A stretch of DNA of 64,000 nucleotides from Daucus carota subsp. sativus (Eukaryota > Streptophyta > Magnoliopsida > Apiales > Apiaceae). The notes beneath the pieces are model-generated. The model was not told where the DNA came from, did no database searches, and was given only the letters and a program-made list of their open reading frames with translations. A program made the translations under genes and the position numbers. Where the stretch lies: contig NC_030387.2 of the NCBI RefSeq assembly GCF_001625215.2, positions 5,856,501-5,920,500 on the forward strand. The letters run 5' to 3'. Each line of letters opens with the position of its first letter. Within the stretch, counting starts at the first letter, position 1. This document shows, in pieces, positions 35,321-46,589 of the stretch.

Positions 35321-36673
35321 TGTGATGGATGTCTCATCATCAGGCCTATTCTATAGTGGATTGTCTTCTCTACTTAAACATGCTCCCCTCTTTCAGTTTT
35401 CTCACTACAACAAAAACAGCATCAGACAACGGTTTTTGCCCGTTGTCTGATACCCAAGAAAACCGTGGTCTATTGCGATGCCGTCTGATACGCGCCTCAG
35501 ACAACGGTACGAACCGTTGTGTGAGATAAAGAAACACATCGGTTTATGTTTAGCTGCGTGTTGTGTTATATCCAGAAACAACAACGGAATCATTTTACAA
35601 GGTGTTGTTATAAACATCTCACAACAACAGTCATATTTTGGATTTGTGTTGTTGTTAGGAGTTTCCACAACAGTTTATGGTTTTACTCACTTGTTAGTAA
35701 GAGTATCATACAAGAATTTTTGCGTGATAACAGCTCGTGTTTTACTAGCTTGTACAACGGTTTTAGAGAAATGGCCACTTGTGTAAGGCTCCATATAACA
35801 ATAGTTTGTATATTAGAACAATTGTGTGAAAGCTAATCTACAACGGTTTTTATTTCAGATGCCTCGAGTAATATTGCTTCAGACAATGGTTTGTGACTAC
35901 TATTTACTTATTTGTATATGTCTTAGACAACGATTTTATTCTTAATATTGTGTTGTTTGTCGGGCTTGGGACTACTGTTTTCTTTTTCTTTTCCTTTCGT
36001 ATTTAGTTATGTCAGACAATGGTTTTACATAGCCTAATTAAACTATGATCAAGAATATAATTAACAAGCCATAAATTAGTAATAAAAATTTTCATTACTA
36101 ACTATAGTAACAACATATAATCACGTACAAAATTGTCACAGCAGATCTAAAGAAACAATATCTTAAAGACAAATATGCACTTCTCTAACAATATCCACCA
36201 AAGCCAATTCTTTCTTGTCCTCATCTATGATAAGCTTCAGTTACTCTAAACCAGTAAGTGCTAGAACATCAAGTCCAACTACTCCAGGTACTAGAGGAGC
36301 AGTTGCCGCATCCCAGCCATCATCGACAATTAGCCCTATAAAAGCCAAAAAAAAAGTCATAAGTGAAATTAGATGGTGCACAGACACTTGACAACACTCT
36401 TAAACACAGACAAAATATGTTTAAACACCATAAACTAGCAGTTTTGTGGAGGAAATCAAACCATTATAAGTGGTTTAATTACCATAAACCAACAGGTTCT
36501 AAAACTTGATGAGGATAAGAATTAGGAGGCAAGCAAACATTCAAAAGCAAAGCATGCTTTTTGGACAATTTTAATTACTTTTATTTTATTTAAAAAGGAA
36601 AAAACAAGACTACACTTTGGTCTCTTGGCATATCAATTAAATGTAAGCAATATAGAACATATAAATAACTCAC

Positions 36674-37133
36674 CTGGATACTCCATATAGTATGACATAT
36701 CAGACAGAACCATCATGGCCAATCCATGTCTACCAACCCAATGCTGACCCATGTCAAAATAGACAAACATTGGATCCAGTATTATCCGCATTGTTGTACT
36801 CTCTTTCGCCAGTTCAACCATCCATTGCAGACATATTTGAACCCATACTTTTGGAGTCTTGACCTCTTCTCTGCAGAGGTAAGATATAACTATATGAAGA
36901 ATCATAAGCAGGCTTCAAAGAATGACATGTATGCATACTTTTATAGCTCTAAAAACTTAGAAATTATTTATAAGGATTGTTACCAGTTGCATGATCTTCG
37001 AAAATTCTGAAAGGAGAACTTTCTGACCAGCATCATCCAGAATTTTATGAAGCATTATATCCTGGAGGGCCACCAATGTGGTTTCAAGCATGTCAAGACC
37101 CGCCTGGTTTGCAAAGGAGAACACGGGAGATAT
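36674..37133 (-). pseudogene. Captured exons of an EFR3/SRL2-like ARM-repeat gene inside the CACTA
   Basis: On the minus strand, exon 37133-36984 is flanked by AG and GT and reads ISPVFSFANQAGLDMLETT, LVALQDIMLHKILDDAGQKV, LLSEFSKIM. Exon 36870-36674 reads EEVKTPKVWVQICLQWMVEL, AKESTTMRIILDPMFVYFD, WVGRHGLAMMVLSDMSYYME. These strings match my memory of plant ARM/HEAT-repeat proteins related to EFR3 (rice SRL2 type). The phases of the two exons do not join, so at least one exon between them is lost. A third open piece lies near 36250-36336 (DDGWDAATAPLVPG) and I do not recognise it. Splice sites are kept, so capture was from genomic DNA, not from mRNA. Confidence 0.65.
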
Positions 37134-38829
37134 CTATGCATGAAATTTTGCCGAAATATTACAATTTATGAGTGTTGTATGCTGACCTTTTTCAAAGAGA
37201 GAGGAGGATAACGAAAGCAACAGTAAATCTATCTGTCAAGGAAACACTCTAGCATACTTTAAAACTGCGAATAGAATTAATAATATTCAGCTACCAACAA
37301 GAAACTGATCCAGTTTATTGTCCATCTTTTAAGCGCAAAGTGATTAATAAAAGCTATCTTTTAAAAATTTATCTCTTGGCTGCAACACTCCTAGTCCACT
37401 CACAATAGACACTCATATAAAAACCCTGCTAAACAGAAAGTGAACCCACAACATACAGAAAACAAATACAACCTAAATATTTAGGCAAACATAGACTTGA
37501 GCACTTAGGACATAAAAGTAAGCAATAAAACAAGGAATATAAATAGCAGTATAGCACATGGAATAATACACATAGTGTTCTGTTTCAGTTGTATGATGAA
37601 GTGATAATGCATGGTAAAGTTGAGCAAACACCTAATGCTGGTGACATGCTTGTTTGGACAAATCAAGACACAAAATTAAAGTGAAGGAAATATACTTCTG
37701 TCATCTCCCTGTAACTGAGCCACGCAACCTCGATATCAACCTCTAACCAAAATTCAAACAAACTCAAGCCAAGCAACTGTCGAGAACTCAAATTCTCGAC
37801 TACTTAAACTCACAAACCACGATCTACAACATATTCATCAACAAACCTCAACAAAACACAAATCAAACACAAATCAAACAAAAAATTAACATCACAGATC
37901 TATTCAATCAAAAGGATACAGATTCATCAACGAAGTCTTCCCAATCCTAACAACACAAAAACAAAATCAAAATCAAACTAATTAAAACTCGAATTTATCA
38001 CAAACCAAAAAATAATCAAATAATTCGAAACATATTGTTGAATAACACAATAGGGCATGTATTATGAAACAGGGCAATTACAAGGAGAACATGTAGAAAA
38101 CCAACAACAAATCAATCATTACCATCCCATACAATCCCACACATAAAATCTAAGATTATAGTACAGTGCGTCATTTCTATTTGATGAGAGACAATATGAA
38201 AATTAGGGATCTGGGGAGAGGGAGGAGAGATGAAGAGTGTGTTGTGTATAGAACAAATCATAGTAGCTGGTACCCAATTGGAGGTGCTCTGCTGATTTTC
38301 TCTAATTGGAGGTGCTCTGCTGATTTGAGAGAAGAATAGATCTGCTAATTGGAGATGACGAAGAAGAAGAGAGATATAGAAAGGAAGGGGGGAAACGAAA
38401 ATTTCGGTTAAAGCAAAAGGGGGGAAATGAAATGGCTAATCTCCAAAGTTGAAATACAAAAATTCTATTACAAATAATAAAAATATTATATTTTAATATT
38501 TTGTATAATTGAATTTTGCGAAAAATTGAATTTTGTAAGTATTTATTTATAGTTGATTATCAAAATATCATAAAAAAATAGAATTTTAAATATATAATAA
38601 TTTAGTGATATAAAAAATAAATATTTTATAATTATCTTATACGATCTTTTAATAAATATACAGTACGACTATTGTGTCTAGTAAACAAAATAATTGATCC
38701 TAGTAATTGTTAAAGTAGAACTATAAGAAAATTAAAAAAATAATCTTCTAATTTTTTTAACAATAAAAAAGTATTTTTTGTCATTTTGTGTCCTAGTAAT
38801 TGTTGTATAATAAATTCTTATATCTTTGA

Positions 38830-40600
38830 TCAATTCTTATTTTTATACTTTTTATCCAAAAAAATATATTTATATTATGCATATATGCAAATATGTATTG
38901 TTCATTTGTAATGCCAAGACAATTTTGTAGTTCGACGTAAGTATTAATATGTGTTTTATGTTTACAAGAATCTTTGTTATGTATAAGATTACTCTATATT
39001 AATTTATAAATATTTTTTTCGATGATTTAACCATACGGATGTCAAGAACTAACAATATTAGTCATGTATAAAAAAAATCAAAAAAATTTATGTTCATTTT
39101 GTATGTTTTTTTAACAATACTAATCAAACATAAATTTTGTCTTATTATAAAAAGGTATTTTTGTCCTGTAATGTCCAACAGACAACGGTTTTTATATGCA
39201 CCGATGTTGTATCATTGTAAATGAGACAACTGTTACCCAAGTTATACCGTTGTAAGAGAAACCATTGTCTGAATTAGGCTCAAACAACCCTTCAGGGAAA
39301 TTCCGTTGTATATAAGTAATGTACACAACGGTTTATGAGAAGAAAACCGTTGTATTATAAATTTTCATTTTTATTAGTTAAAAATTCGCATTTCCTTGAT
39401 CAATTCTTGTTTTTGTAGTCTTTGTGATAAAAAATATATTTATATTATGCATATATGCAAATATGTATTGTTCATTTGTAATACCAAGACAATTTTGTAC
39501 TTCGGACGTAAGTATTAGTATGTGTTTTATGTTTATAATTTAGTAAGCACTCGATGAAATCTTTGTTATGTATAAGATTAGCTCTATATTGATTTATAAA
39601 GATTTGTTTTCGATGATCTAACCGTACAGATGTCGAGAACTAATTATATTAGTCATGTATAAAAAAAATCAAAAAATTTAATGATCATTTTGTATGTTTT
39701 TTTAACAATACTAATCAAACATAAATTTTGTCTTATTATAAAAAGTTATCTTTTGTCCTCTAGTGTCTAACAGACAACGGTTCTTATACACACTTATGTT
39801 GTATCATTGAAAGTGACACAACTGTTACGGAAGTTATACCGTTGTAAGAGAAATCATTGTTTAAATTAGGCTCAAACAACCCTTCAGGGAAAATCCGTTG
39901 TATAAAAGTAATTTAGACAACGATTTATGCGAAGGAAACCGTTGTATAATAAATTTTCATTTTTATTAGTTAAAAATTCGCATTTCCTTGATCAATTTTC
40001 TTTTGTAGTCTTTGTAATAAAAAATATATTTATATTATGCATATATGAAAATATGTATTGTTCATTTGTAATACCAAGACAATTTTGTACTTCGGACGTA
40101 AGTATTAGTATGTGTTTTATGTTTACAATTTAGAAAGTTCTCGATGGAGTCTTTGTTATGTATAAGATTAGCTCTATATTAATTTATAAATATTTTTTTC
40201 GATGATTTAACCATACGGATGTCGAGAACTAACATTATTAGTCATGTATAATAAAAATCAAAAAATTTTATGTTCATTTTGTATGTTTTTTTAACAATAC
40301 TAATCAAACATATATTTTGTCTTATTATAAAAAGGTATATTTTGTCCTGTAGTGTCTAACAGACAACGATTTTTATACGCACCTATGTTGTATCATTTTA
40401 AATGACACAACTGTTACGGAAGTTATACCGTTGTAAGAGAAACCATTGTCTAAATTAGGCTCAAACAACCTTTCAGGGAAAATCCGTTGTATAAAAGTAA
40501 TGTAGACAACGGTTTATGGGAAGGAAACTGTTGTATAATAAATTTTCATTTTTAAAAGTTAAAAATTCGCATTTCATTGATCAGTTCTTGATCTAATGCA
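38830..40600. repeat. Three tandem copies of a 570-590-bp block inside the CACTA
   Basis: The anchor atatatttatattatgcata occurs near 38864, 39434 and 40022. Each block ends with the same run of acaacggtt-type motifs (tataccgttgtaagagaaa and ggctcaaacaac). The copies are about 90 percent alike by eye. The multiplied part is the subterminal motif cluster, so the element gained extra potential transposase-binding sites. Confidence 0.88.
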
Positions 40601-41201
40601 AGACAAATCTATGACTTTAATGAAATTGAGTATTTTGTTATAATTTTGGCTAGGACTTTTAAATGTTTGCACTCTATTATGTACATTTATTTTCTTAAAA
40701 GTCATTCAGTCAGACAACATTTTATTAGTTAAAGTCTTGTCTATAAGGCCATGATACGATGCGAGCAAAAACACTTGTATGTTAGCTTCCCAGTCACACA
40801 ACACTATGTGGAACCCTTGTTTGAACTTCTCCAAAACAACACAACAAACAAAACACTTGTCTCATTACAACAACGGTTTTTTGAGATATTGTCTGAAGTT
40901 TCTTCACACATCGGCACTAAAAACAGTTGTTTATCGTGCATCATCACACAATACCACTATTAAGATACCATTGTCTGATTAAATTTGCTAGACAACAGTT
41001 TTTTAACCGTTGTAGGTCGCAGGTGTTAGACAATAGTTTTTCGAGGACGAAAATAAAGTGTTGTGTCTTTCCTTCGGCCAACACTTTTTCCAGCGTCCGT
41101 TGTCTGACGAGTGTTGTCTGATGCCAGTTTTGTTGTAGTGTCTTTACCCCCATTCTTCCCTCTCCCTTCTTGTTACTTTCTCTCTTCTCTCCTGTGAAAT
41201 A

Positions 41202-42302
41202 ATGGAGTACATTTGGGAGTTGCCTGATAACGGGTACATCAAGATTAACATTCATTGTGTTATCTTGGAGGTCCCTTTGCCTAATGGTAACAGGCTTGGG
41301 GTTGCTGCAATCATTCGAAATGATAAAGGTGAAATGCTTTGGGGTTGTCTAGGATCTCTGGCTGATTTCAATGAGGAACAAGCTAGTCTCATTGCTCTCC
41401 AAGCTGCTTGTATTCATGCTAACAAGAAAGACTGGCCTCTGGTGCATATCGAAACTGATAACTTCCGTGTTTACGAAACCCTTCGTCTTCAAGAGCAAAT
41501 CTTGCTTGAGGAGGATCAAGTGGAGGTCTACAGTCTTTTCAACACTCTGCATGCTAACAGCTTTAAGATTGGTAAGTCAAAGAAATGCATCACTCATGTT
41601 CCTATTCGTATGAATGCCTCAGCTGAGTATATGGCAAACTATGGCCTTGAAAACTTGAAGGAGCTTGTTGAGATTGCTAAACCTTTCGGCAATCTTGACT
41701 ACTTTCTGCAGAGGGACTTGGGTAATGTCCTTCCTCTTCCTATCATGGAGGTGGTTCAGAATTTTGGGGACGGGGAGGTGATTGATGGACCTCCGCCTCC
41801 CCCCTCTAAGAAGCGGAAGGTTTCCTCTTCGCAGGGTATTCGGTTTGGCCCTCAGTTACCCTTCGGCCTCCCTCTTGATCTGGGTGAAGTTTTCTCTGCT
41901 CCTGGTAACTTCTTTTGTCGTAATCTGAAGTGGGAGACTGGTGCTAGTGGGCATGTGAGAGACGATAAGGGCAAGGCGAAATTGATGCATGACTCTAGTT
42001 TCAATAACAGTGGTCTTCTCTCTCATGCGGCCATGCGTCTTTCGGATCTTGGTTTCAATTTGGACTCTATCCTTGGTGGAGGCGCTGTTCCGAATGATGT
42101 GCTGAAGTCTGCTATCATGGAAGCTTTGTCTGAACTTCTGCCATCAGGAAGTTTCTCCCGGCCTGCGAAGGGAGGTGGTGCTGATTCTGTGGACAAAAAG
42201 GCTGTTGTGCAGGTCTTGAAGCTGATGGAGCCAGGGAAAGACAAATCTCAAGTCGAAGTTAAAGAATTTGGTCCCTCAACTTCTGGGAGTTTATCAGACT
42301 AG
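41202..42302 (+). CDS. RNase H-like protein with nuclear localisation signal, intronless, probably LINE-derived
   Basis: An uninterrupted 366-codon ORF. Residues 1-150 resemble the RNase H fold of plant retroelements: YIKINIH, then GVAAIIRNDKGEMLWG, NEEQASLIALQAA, VHIETDN and ITHVPIRMNASAEYMANYG. The first catalytic Asp (normally V/N-x-D-G) is replaced (NIHC) and the last is Glu, so nuclease activity is doubtful. Residues 200-210 are PPPPPSKKRKV, very close to the SV40-type nuclear signal. Residues 215-366 match nothing I know; they end in an acidic, Ser-rich tail. No intron is visible, and an A-run lies 210 bases after the stop. That points to reverse transcription: either a nonautonomous LINE product or a retrocopy. 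The long open frame suggests it is young or under selection. Confidence 0.65.
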   Translation: MEYIWELPDNGYIKINIHCVILEVPLPNGNRLGVAAIIRNDKGEMLWGCLGSLADFNEEQASLIALQAACIHANKKDWPLVHIETDNFRVYETLRLQEQILLEEDQVEVYSLFNTLHANSFKIGKSKKCITHVPIRMNASAEYMANYGLENLKELVEIAKPFGNLDYFLQRDLGNVLPLPIMEVVQNFGDGEVIDGPPPPPSKKRKVSSSQGIRFGPQLPFGLPLDLGEVFSAPGNFFCRNLKWETGASGHVRDDKGKAKLMHDSSFNNSGLLSHAAMRLSDLGFNLDSILGGGAVPNDVLKSAIMEALSELLPSGSFSRPAKGGGADSVDKKAVVQVLKLMEPGKDKSQVEVKEFGPSTSGSLSD

Positions 42303-42526
42303 GAGTCTCCATGGTCTCATGTGGCATTAGTTATTCAGGGTCTCAGTTTTTCTTTCTCAGCGGCGTAGTATGTGCTCTCTTTTGCTGTAGTTGTTTTAGG
42401 TAGTTGGTTGGATTTCTGGTGGAATTCTCTTTTGTATCAGTACTTTGTCCCCCTTTTGGGTTCTCTGTAAGAAATTCTGAGACTTTATGATATATATATC
42501 CTGCTTTTCAAAAAAAAAAAAAAAAC
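42303..42526 (+). other. 3' UTR and poly(A) tail of the RNase H retro-element
   Basis: After the stop, a T/G-rich leader to the tail ends in tatatatatcctgcttttc and then a run of 15-16 A (about 42510-42525). This is the usual 3' end of plant LINEs and retrocopies. Confidence 0.6.
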
Positions 42527-42651
42527 TTTGTTATATTTGAACATAGAAGGAAGAGAATTCTAATCTCTCCCGTGTTGGAACCCATCCTTGTTTTCGGTAT
42601 CAATTTTTCAAACGCTTCTAGCAAGTCATATTAAAATCTTATGTTAATATA

Positions 42652-44270
42652 TTTTATGTTATGGTGATATTTAATACATATCAAAATCTTAATTTAATAT
42701 ATCGAATATAGTGAAGTATGATAAATATAATAATTCCTCCGTTTTAAATAACATTTTTTTATCTTGGTCAAATTATAGAGATTTTGACTAAAATTCACAA
42801 ATTTTATTATAAAAAAATCTGAAAAATACATCCAAAATTAATTATACACATTCATTATCTTATTATTAATTATAAAAAATATATAAATTTTGGTCAGAAT
42901 TTTAAATGAAGAAATTATATCAGATATCACTTTTTTTGTGACAATTTAGGCTTATCTGTTTTACAAATGTGTATATGTTCTAATATTTTTCACGATGACA
43001 CAGAGTCGAACTCGGGGGTCGTAACTCATTACATATCACTTAATAGTATCCTAGTAAAATGATATGCTAAAATATAATATATCATTTTATTTTTAATAAG
43101 ATCTAATTAAATATTGAAAATAATATCTAGTACGATCTTGTATATTTAATAAATGAAAAAATAACAAATCTCAATAAATACTAGCTAAAATAATGCCTAC
43201 ATATTGTAGTTACAACCTTCATCCGAACATCATTATCTCGTATATTTTCACCTAATTCATCTGATCTATAGACTTATAGATTTCCTTTGTCCATTGTCTT
43301 CATTTTCTTCCATGGATAGAAACCCAACTTGGGATAAAGATGTACCCAAAGGATCTTTACGTTGCTGTGATATCATTGTAGATGAAGATGGATAAGAAAA
43401 GAAGGAGCCCAATGATGATGAGGACGTGGAAGAGGAGTACGAAGTAACGATGATAATGGACGTGCGATTTTTTTCGTTACTTCGTACTCTTCTTCCACGA
43501 CCTCATCGTCATTGGGCTCCTTTTTTAATTCATCTTCATCTACAATGATATCGCAACAACATAAAGATCCTTCGAGTACATCTTTATCTCAAGTTGCGTT
43601 TCTATCCATGGAAGAAAATGAAGACAATGGACAGAAGGAAATCTATAAGACTATAAATCAAATCAATTAGGTGAAAATATACGAGATAATGATAATCGGG
43701 TGAAGGCTGCGGCAATATATAGGCATTTTTTAGCTAGTATTTATTGAAGATTTGATATTTTGCATTTATTAAATATACAAGATCGTACCAGATATTATTT
43801 TCAATATTCAATTAGATATTATTAGAAATAAAATGATATATTATATTTTAGTAAAATATCATTTTACCATACTAATAAGTGATATGTGATGAGTTAGGAG
43901 CCCCTAGGTTCGACTCTGTGTCATCCCGAGAAATATTGGAACATGTACTCATTTGTAAAATAGATAAGCCCAAATTGTCATAAAAAAAAAGGAATATGTG
44001 ATATAAATTCTTCATTTAAAACTTTGACCAAAATTTATATATTTTTTATAATTAATAATAAGATAATGAATGTGTATAATTAATTTTAGATGTATTTTTC
44101 ATATTTCTTAATAATAAAATTTGTCAATTTTAGTCAAAATCTCTATAAATTGACTAAGATAAAAAAAATGTTATTTAAAATGAAGGAATTATTATATTTA
44201 TCGTACTTCACTATATTCGATATATTAAATTAAGATTTTGATATGTATTAAATATCACCATAACATAAGA
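42652..44270. repeat. 1.6-kb foldback element (arms about 790 bp, 23-bp loop)
   Basis: The plus strand from 43474 to about 44270 is the reverse complement of about 42652-43450, with a modest number of mismatches. The inner ends meet at gaagtaacga (43441-43450) and tcgttacttc (43474-43483). The outer ends are at tatgttatggtgatatttaa. Inside the arms lies a Stowaway-like block (attcctccgttttaaataac). Near the centre there is a piece that looks coding (MDRNPTWDKDVPKGSLRCC, from 43315). The whole is one long hairpin and a likely source of siRNA. Confidence 0.85.
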
Positions 44271-44363
44271 TATTTGTATGATATGTTGAATTAAGATATA
44301 TTGAATTAAGATTTTGATATATATTGAAATGTCAACATTATATATGATAATGATATGCATTAA

Positions 44364-44774
44364 GGGGAGTGTTTTCAACTGTAATTTTATGGATTTTATC
44401 TATTTCATGGATTTTAATGGATTGTATCTCATTTTGATTTTATGCGGATTTTATATAAAATGCTGCAGAGTTGGTGCAAAGTCTTTAGAATTCTAAGCAT
44501 AATGTTTCAGAATCTCATGGATTTTGGTGTGGTGCTTCAAAATCTCACGGATTTTGATGGGATTTCAAATATCTTAAAATACACCGAACAATCTCACAAA
44601 ATCCATCATTTTATGAAATTCAAAAAAATCCATCAATATTTTGAATACTATCTGATTTTAATGGATTTTAAATAATTTCAATTAAATACCATAATATTTT
44701 TAAGTATAATTTAAAATCTTGATTGAATACCACAAGATTTTGTAGCATAACTTAAAATCTTAATTGAACACCCC
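44364..44774. mobile_element. Probable MITE, about 411 bp, PIF/Harbinger-like ends
   Basis: The left end is ggggagtgttttcaactg and the right end, reversed, is ggggtgttcaattaag, an imperfect inverted repeat. The inside is filled with atggatttta / taaaatccat units in both orientations. No clear 3-bp target duplication was found, so the class is uncertain. Confidence 0.5.
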
Positions 44775-44994
44775 AGAGACATTTGTAAAAATATGAGTTG
44801 AATATCCCTGCATTTCATCAATTAACTACGAAAATATTTTGTGCACAAATTTATGGTTTTCTCAGTTTCCAGTTTGATGTCTTCCTCTGCTAGCATATCT
44901 TTGATAGGGAGTTATACCTGTGACGTGGTGTTGAGTTTGATATCACTCTACACTTTTACACTATCTATTACAATTAGATATCACTCTGAAAATT

Positions 44995-45425
44995 AAAACA
45001 AATAATTTTATTGATAATTTAACGCAAACCAATATCGCTTTTATACCGTCTAATATAATATTAAATAGCTATTTACCTTGTTGTGATACAATAATTATCA
45101 TGAATATACATTCATTGCATAATATCTTTAAATATTTAATAATAACTAAAATATCTAGAAAAACGAAAAAGAATCATTTGGCTTCAATTGCATCACCATT
45201 TTTTGGTGGTTCTGCAATCCGCACTTAGCTCCAGATTCTTTTTCTATCAACTTAGGCCGCCGGATGGACTCTTCGGTCTTCACCTTATTCCACTCTTTGT
45301 CTCCAAACCTAGCGAACTCCAAAGATCGAATTTCTCCACATATGACCATTATTGTAGGATGTGGACTATCATTCCCAAGTACATTTTGTTTTGAATCCTC
45401 AGAATACAAGGCAACTTTACTACAT
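44995..45425 (+). repeat. Dispersed repeat, copy 2 of 2
   Basis: This is the second copy of the sequence at 34920-35320, in the same orientation. The two copies lie on either side of the CACTA, the RNase H ORF and the foldback element. Confidence 0.7.
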
Positions 45426-45540
45426 TTGGAGATTGAGGGAAGCGAAATCTGATGTCTTAATAAAAGATGCAGTAGCTTGGTTTCAGTTGGCCCCTGTTGG
45501 ATAGAGAGCCGTCAAATCAGAGTCGTTGGATGTTGAAACA

Positions 45541-45720
45541 TCCCCGCAATGAAACATTGCGGGGACTTAAGTACCCGCAATGAAACATTGCGGGGACTTA
45601 AGTACCCGCAATGAAACATTGCGGGGACTTAAGTACCCGCAATAAAACATTGCGGGATCTTTGTGTTCGCTATGTTTCACTGAGGGTCTTTGGTAACCGC
45701 AATGCTACATTGCGGGGATC
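45541..45720. repeat. Array of palindromic 31-bp units (ccccgcaatg-aaa-cattgcgggg)
   Basis: Three near-identical 31-bp units, a fourth with a slightly shortened end, then two degenerate ones follow one another from 45543. Each unit holds a perfect 10-bp inverted repeat around aaa, followed by acttaagt. A related single palindrome lies at 47288-47315 (ccccgcaacgagatattgcg). Each unit can form a small hairpin on either strand. It is not a CRISPR array: there are no unique spacers and the genome is a plant's. Confidence 0.88.
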
Positions 45721-46129
45721 TTTGTGAAAATCTTCACTTTTCTCCTGCCCTAAATACCATTCTACAAGTTTCTCTATTTTAATTAAAAAATTTACTTTAT
45801 AATTGAAATGAATTAATTCATTATATTGTTTATATCAAAATACATATTTTCTTTTAAATTTTAAATAATATAAACTATTTATTTATTATATTATTTATAT
45901 TAAAATTAATAATTTCATTTAAACTTTTAAGATATAAATTATTTGTATAAGATAAATATTTTTTAAAACATCTCGCAATAATTTGTAATTGAAATGAATT
46001 TATTTATTATATTATTTATATTAAAATAACTATTTTTCGTTTAAATTTTCATAATATAAACTATTTATTTATTATATTATCTAAATTAAAATAAATAATT
46101 ACATTTGAACTTTAATAATATAAACCAGC

Positions 46130-46172
46130 TAGTTGAGAAGCCGCGTGTTGCGGCGGCCTATAAAAATTATAT
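46130..46172 (-). mobile_element. Possible Helitron 3' end
   Basis: On the minus strand the stretch reads gccgccgcaacacgcggc, then ttctcaa, then ctag. A GC-rich hairpin followed seven bases later by CTAG is the usual Helitron 3' terminus. No 5' TC end was identified to the right, so the element's length is unknown. Confidence 0.4.
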
Positions 46173-46589
46173 TAATAATTCAATATTAATATTTGTAGAA
46201 TAAAAAAAATTTATGGCTGTCTATAAAAACTATATTAACGTTTCAAAATTAATATTTTTAGGATAAAATAAATTTTATATTATAAAAATCTTGATGTAAT
46301 ACCAATACTAATATATAAAACTGCAAAAATTGGATTATAATTCATGGTGGAAAAATGAAAATAAATTTATACAGGTAATTAACAATTTGAAACACGACGA
46401 ATCTTAATTTTATTTGTGTTTTTTTTGGAAAAGTAATCATGTTCTTACATTGTCACCTTCCGCCAATTTTTTTGGATTGATTGTGCACAAAAACATCTAA
46501 CTTAAATCCGCGAGATGTAGTATTGAGAGAGAGGAGGTTGTGTTTAGATGATCCAGAACCTTACGATCTATAGGGGTATTTATAAGTGC

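Larger units (their letters stand above)
35403..41140. mobile_element. Complete nonautonomous CACTA (En/Spm) element, 5.7 kb, with captured gene fragment
   Basis: The left end is CACTACAACAAAAACAGCAT and the right end, reversed, is CACTACAACAAAACTGGCAT. The flanks are the identical 3-bp target tct (35400-35402 and 41141-41143), as expected for CACTA. Both ends carry many acaacggtt / aaccgttgt motifs in both orientations, the likely binding sites of the transposase. There is no transposase gene. Inside are ARM-repeat gene exons (36674-37133), a possible captured leader (about 38200-38430) and three tandem copies of a roughly 580-bp block (38830-40600). It could move only with a transposase supplied elsewhere. 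Confidence 0.93.

Noticed and set aside
35405..35836. Several overlapping ORFs at the left CACTA end
   Set aside because: They fall in the subterminal motif region, overlap on both strands and have no domain.
45541..45720. Regular array that might be taken for a CRISPR
   Set aside because: The units are contiguous palindromes without unique spacers, the setting is a plant nuclear genome, and no cas genes are present.
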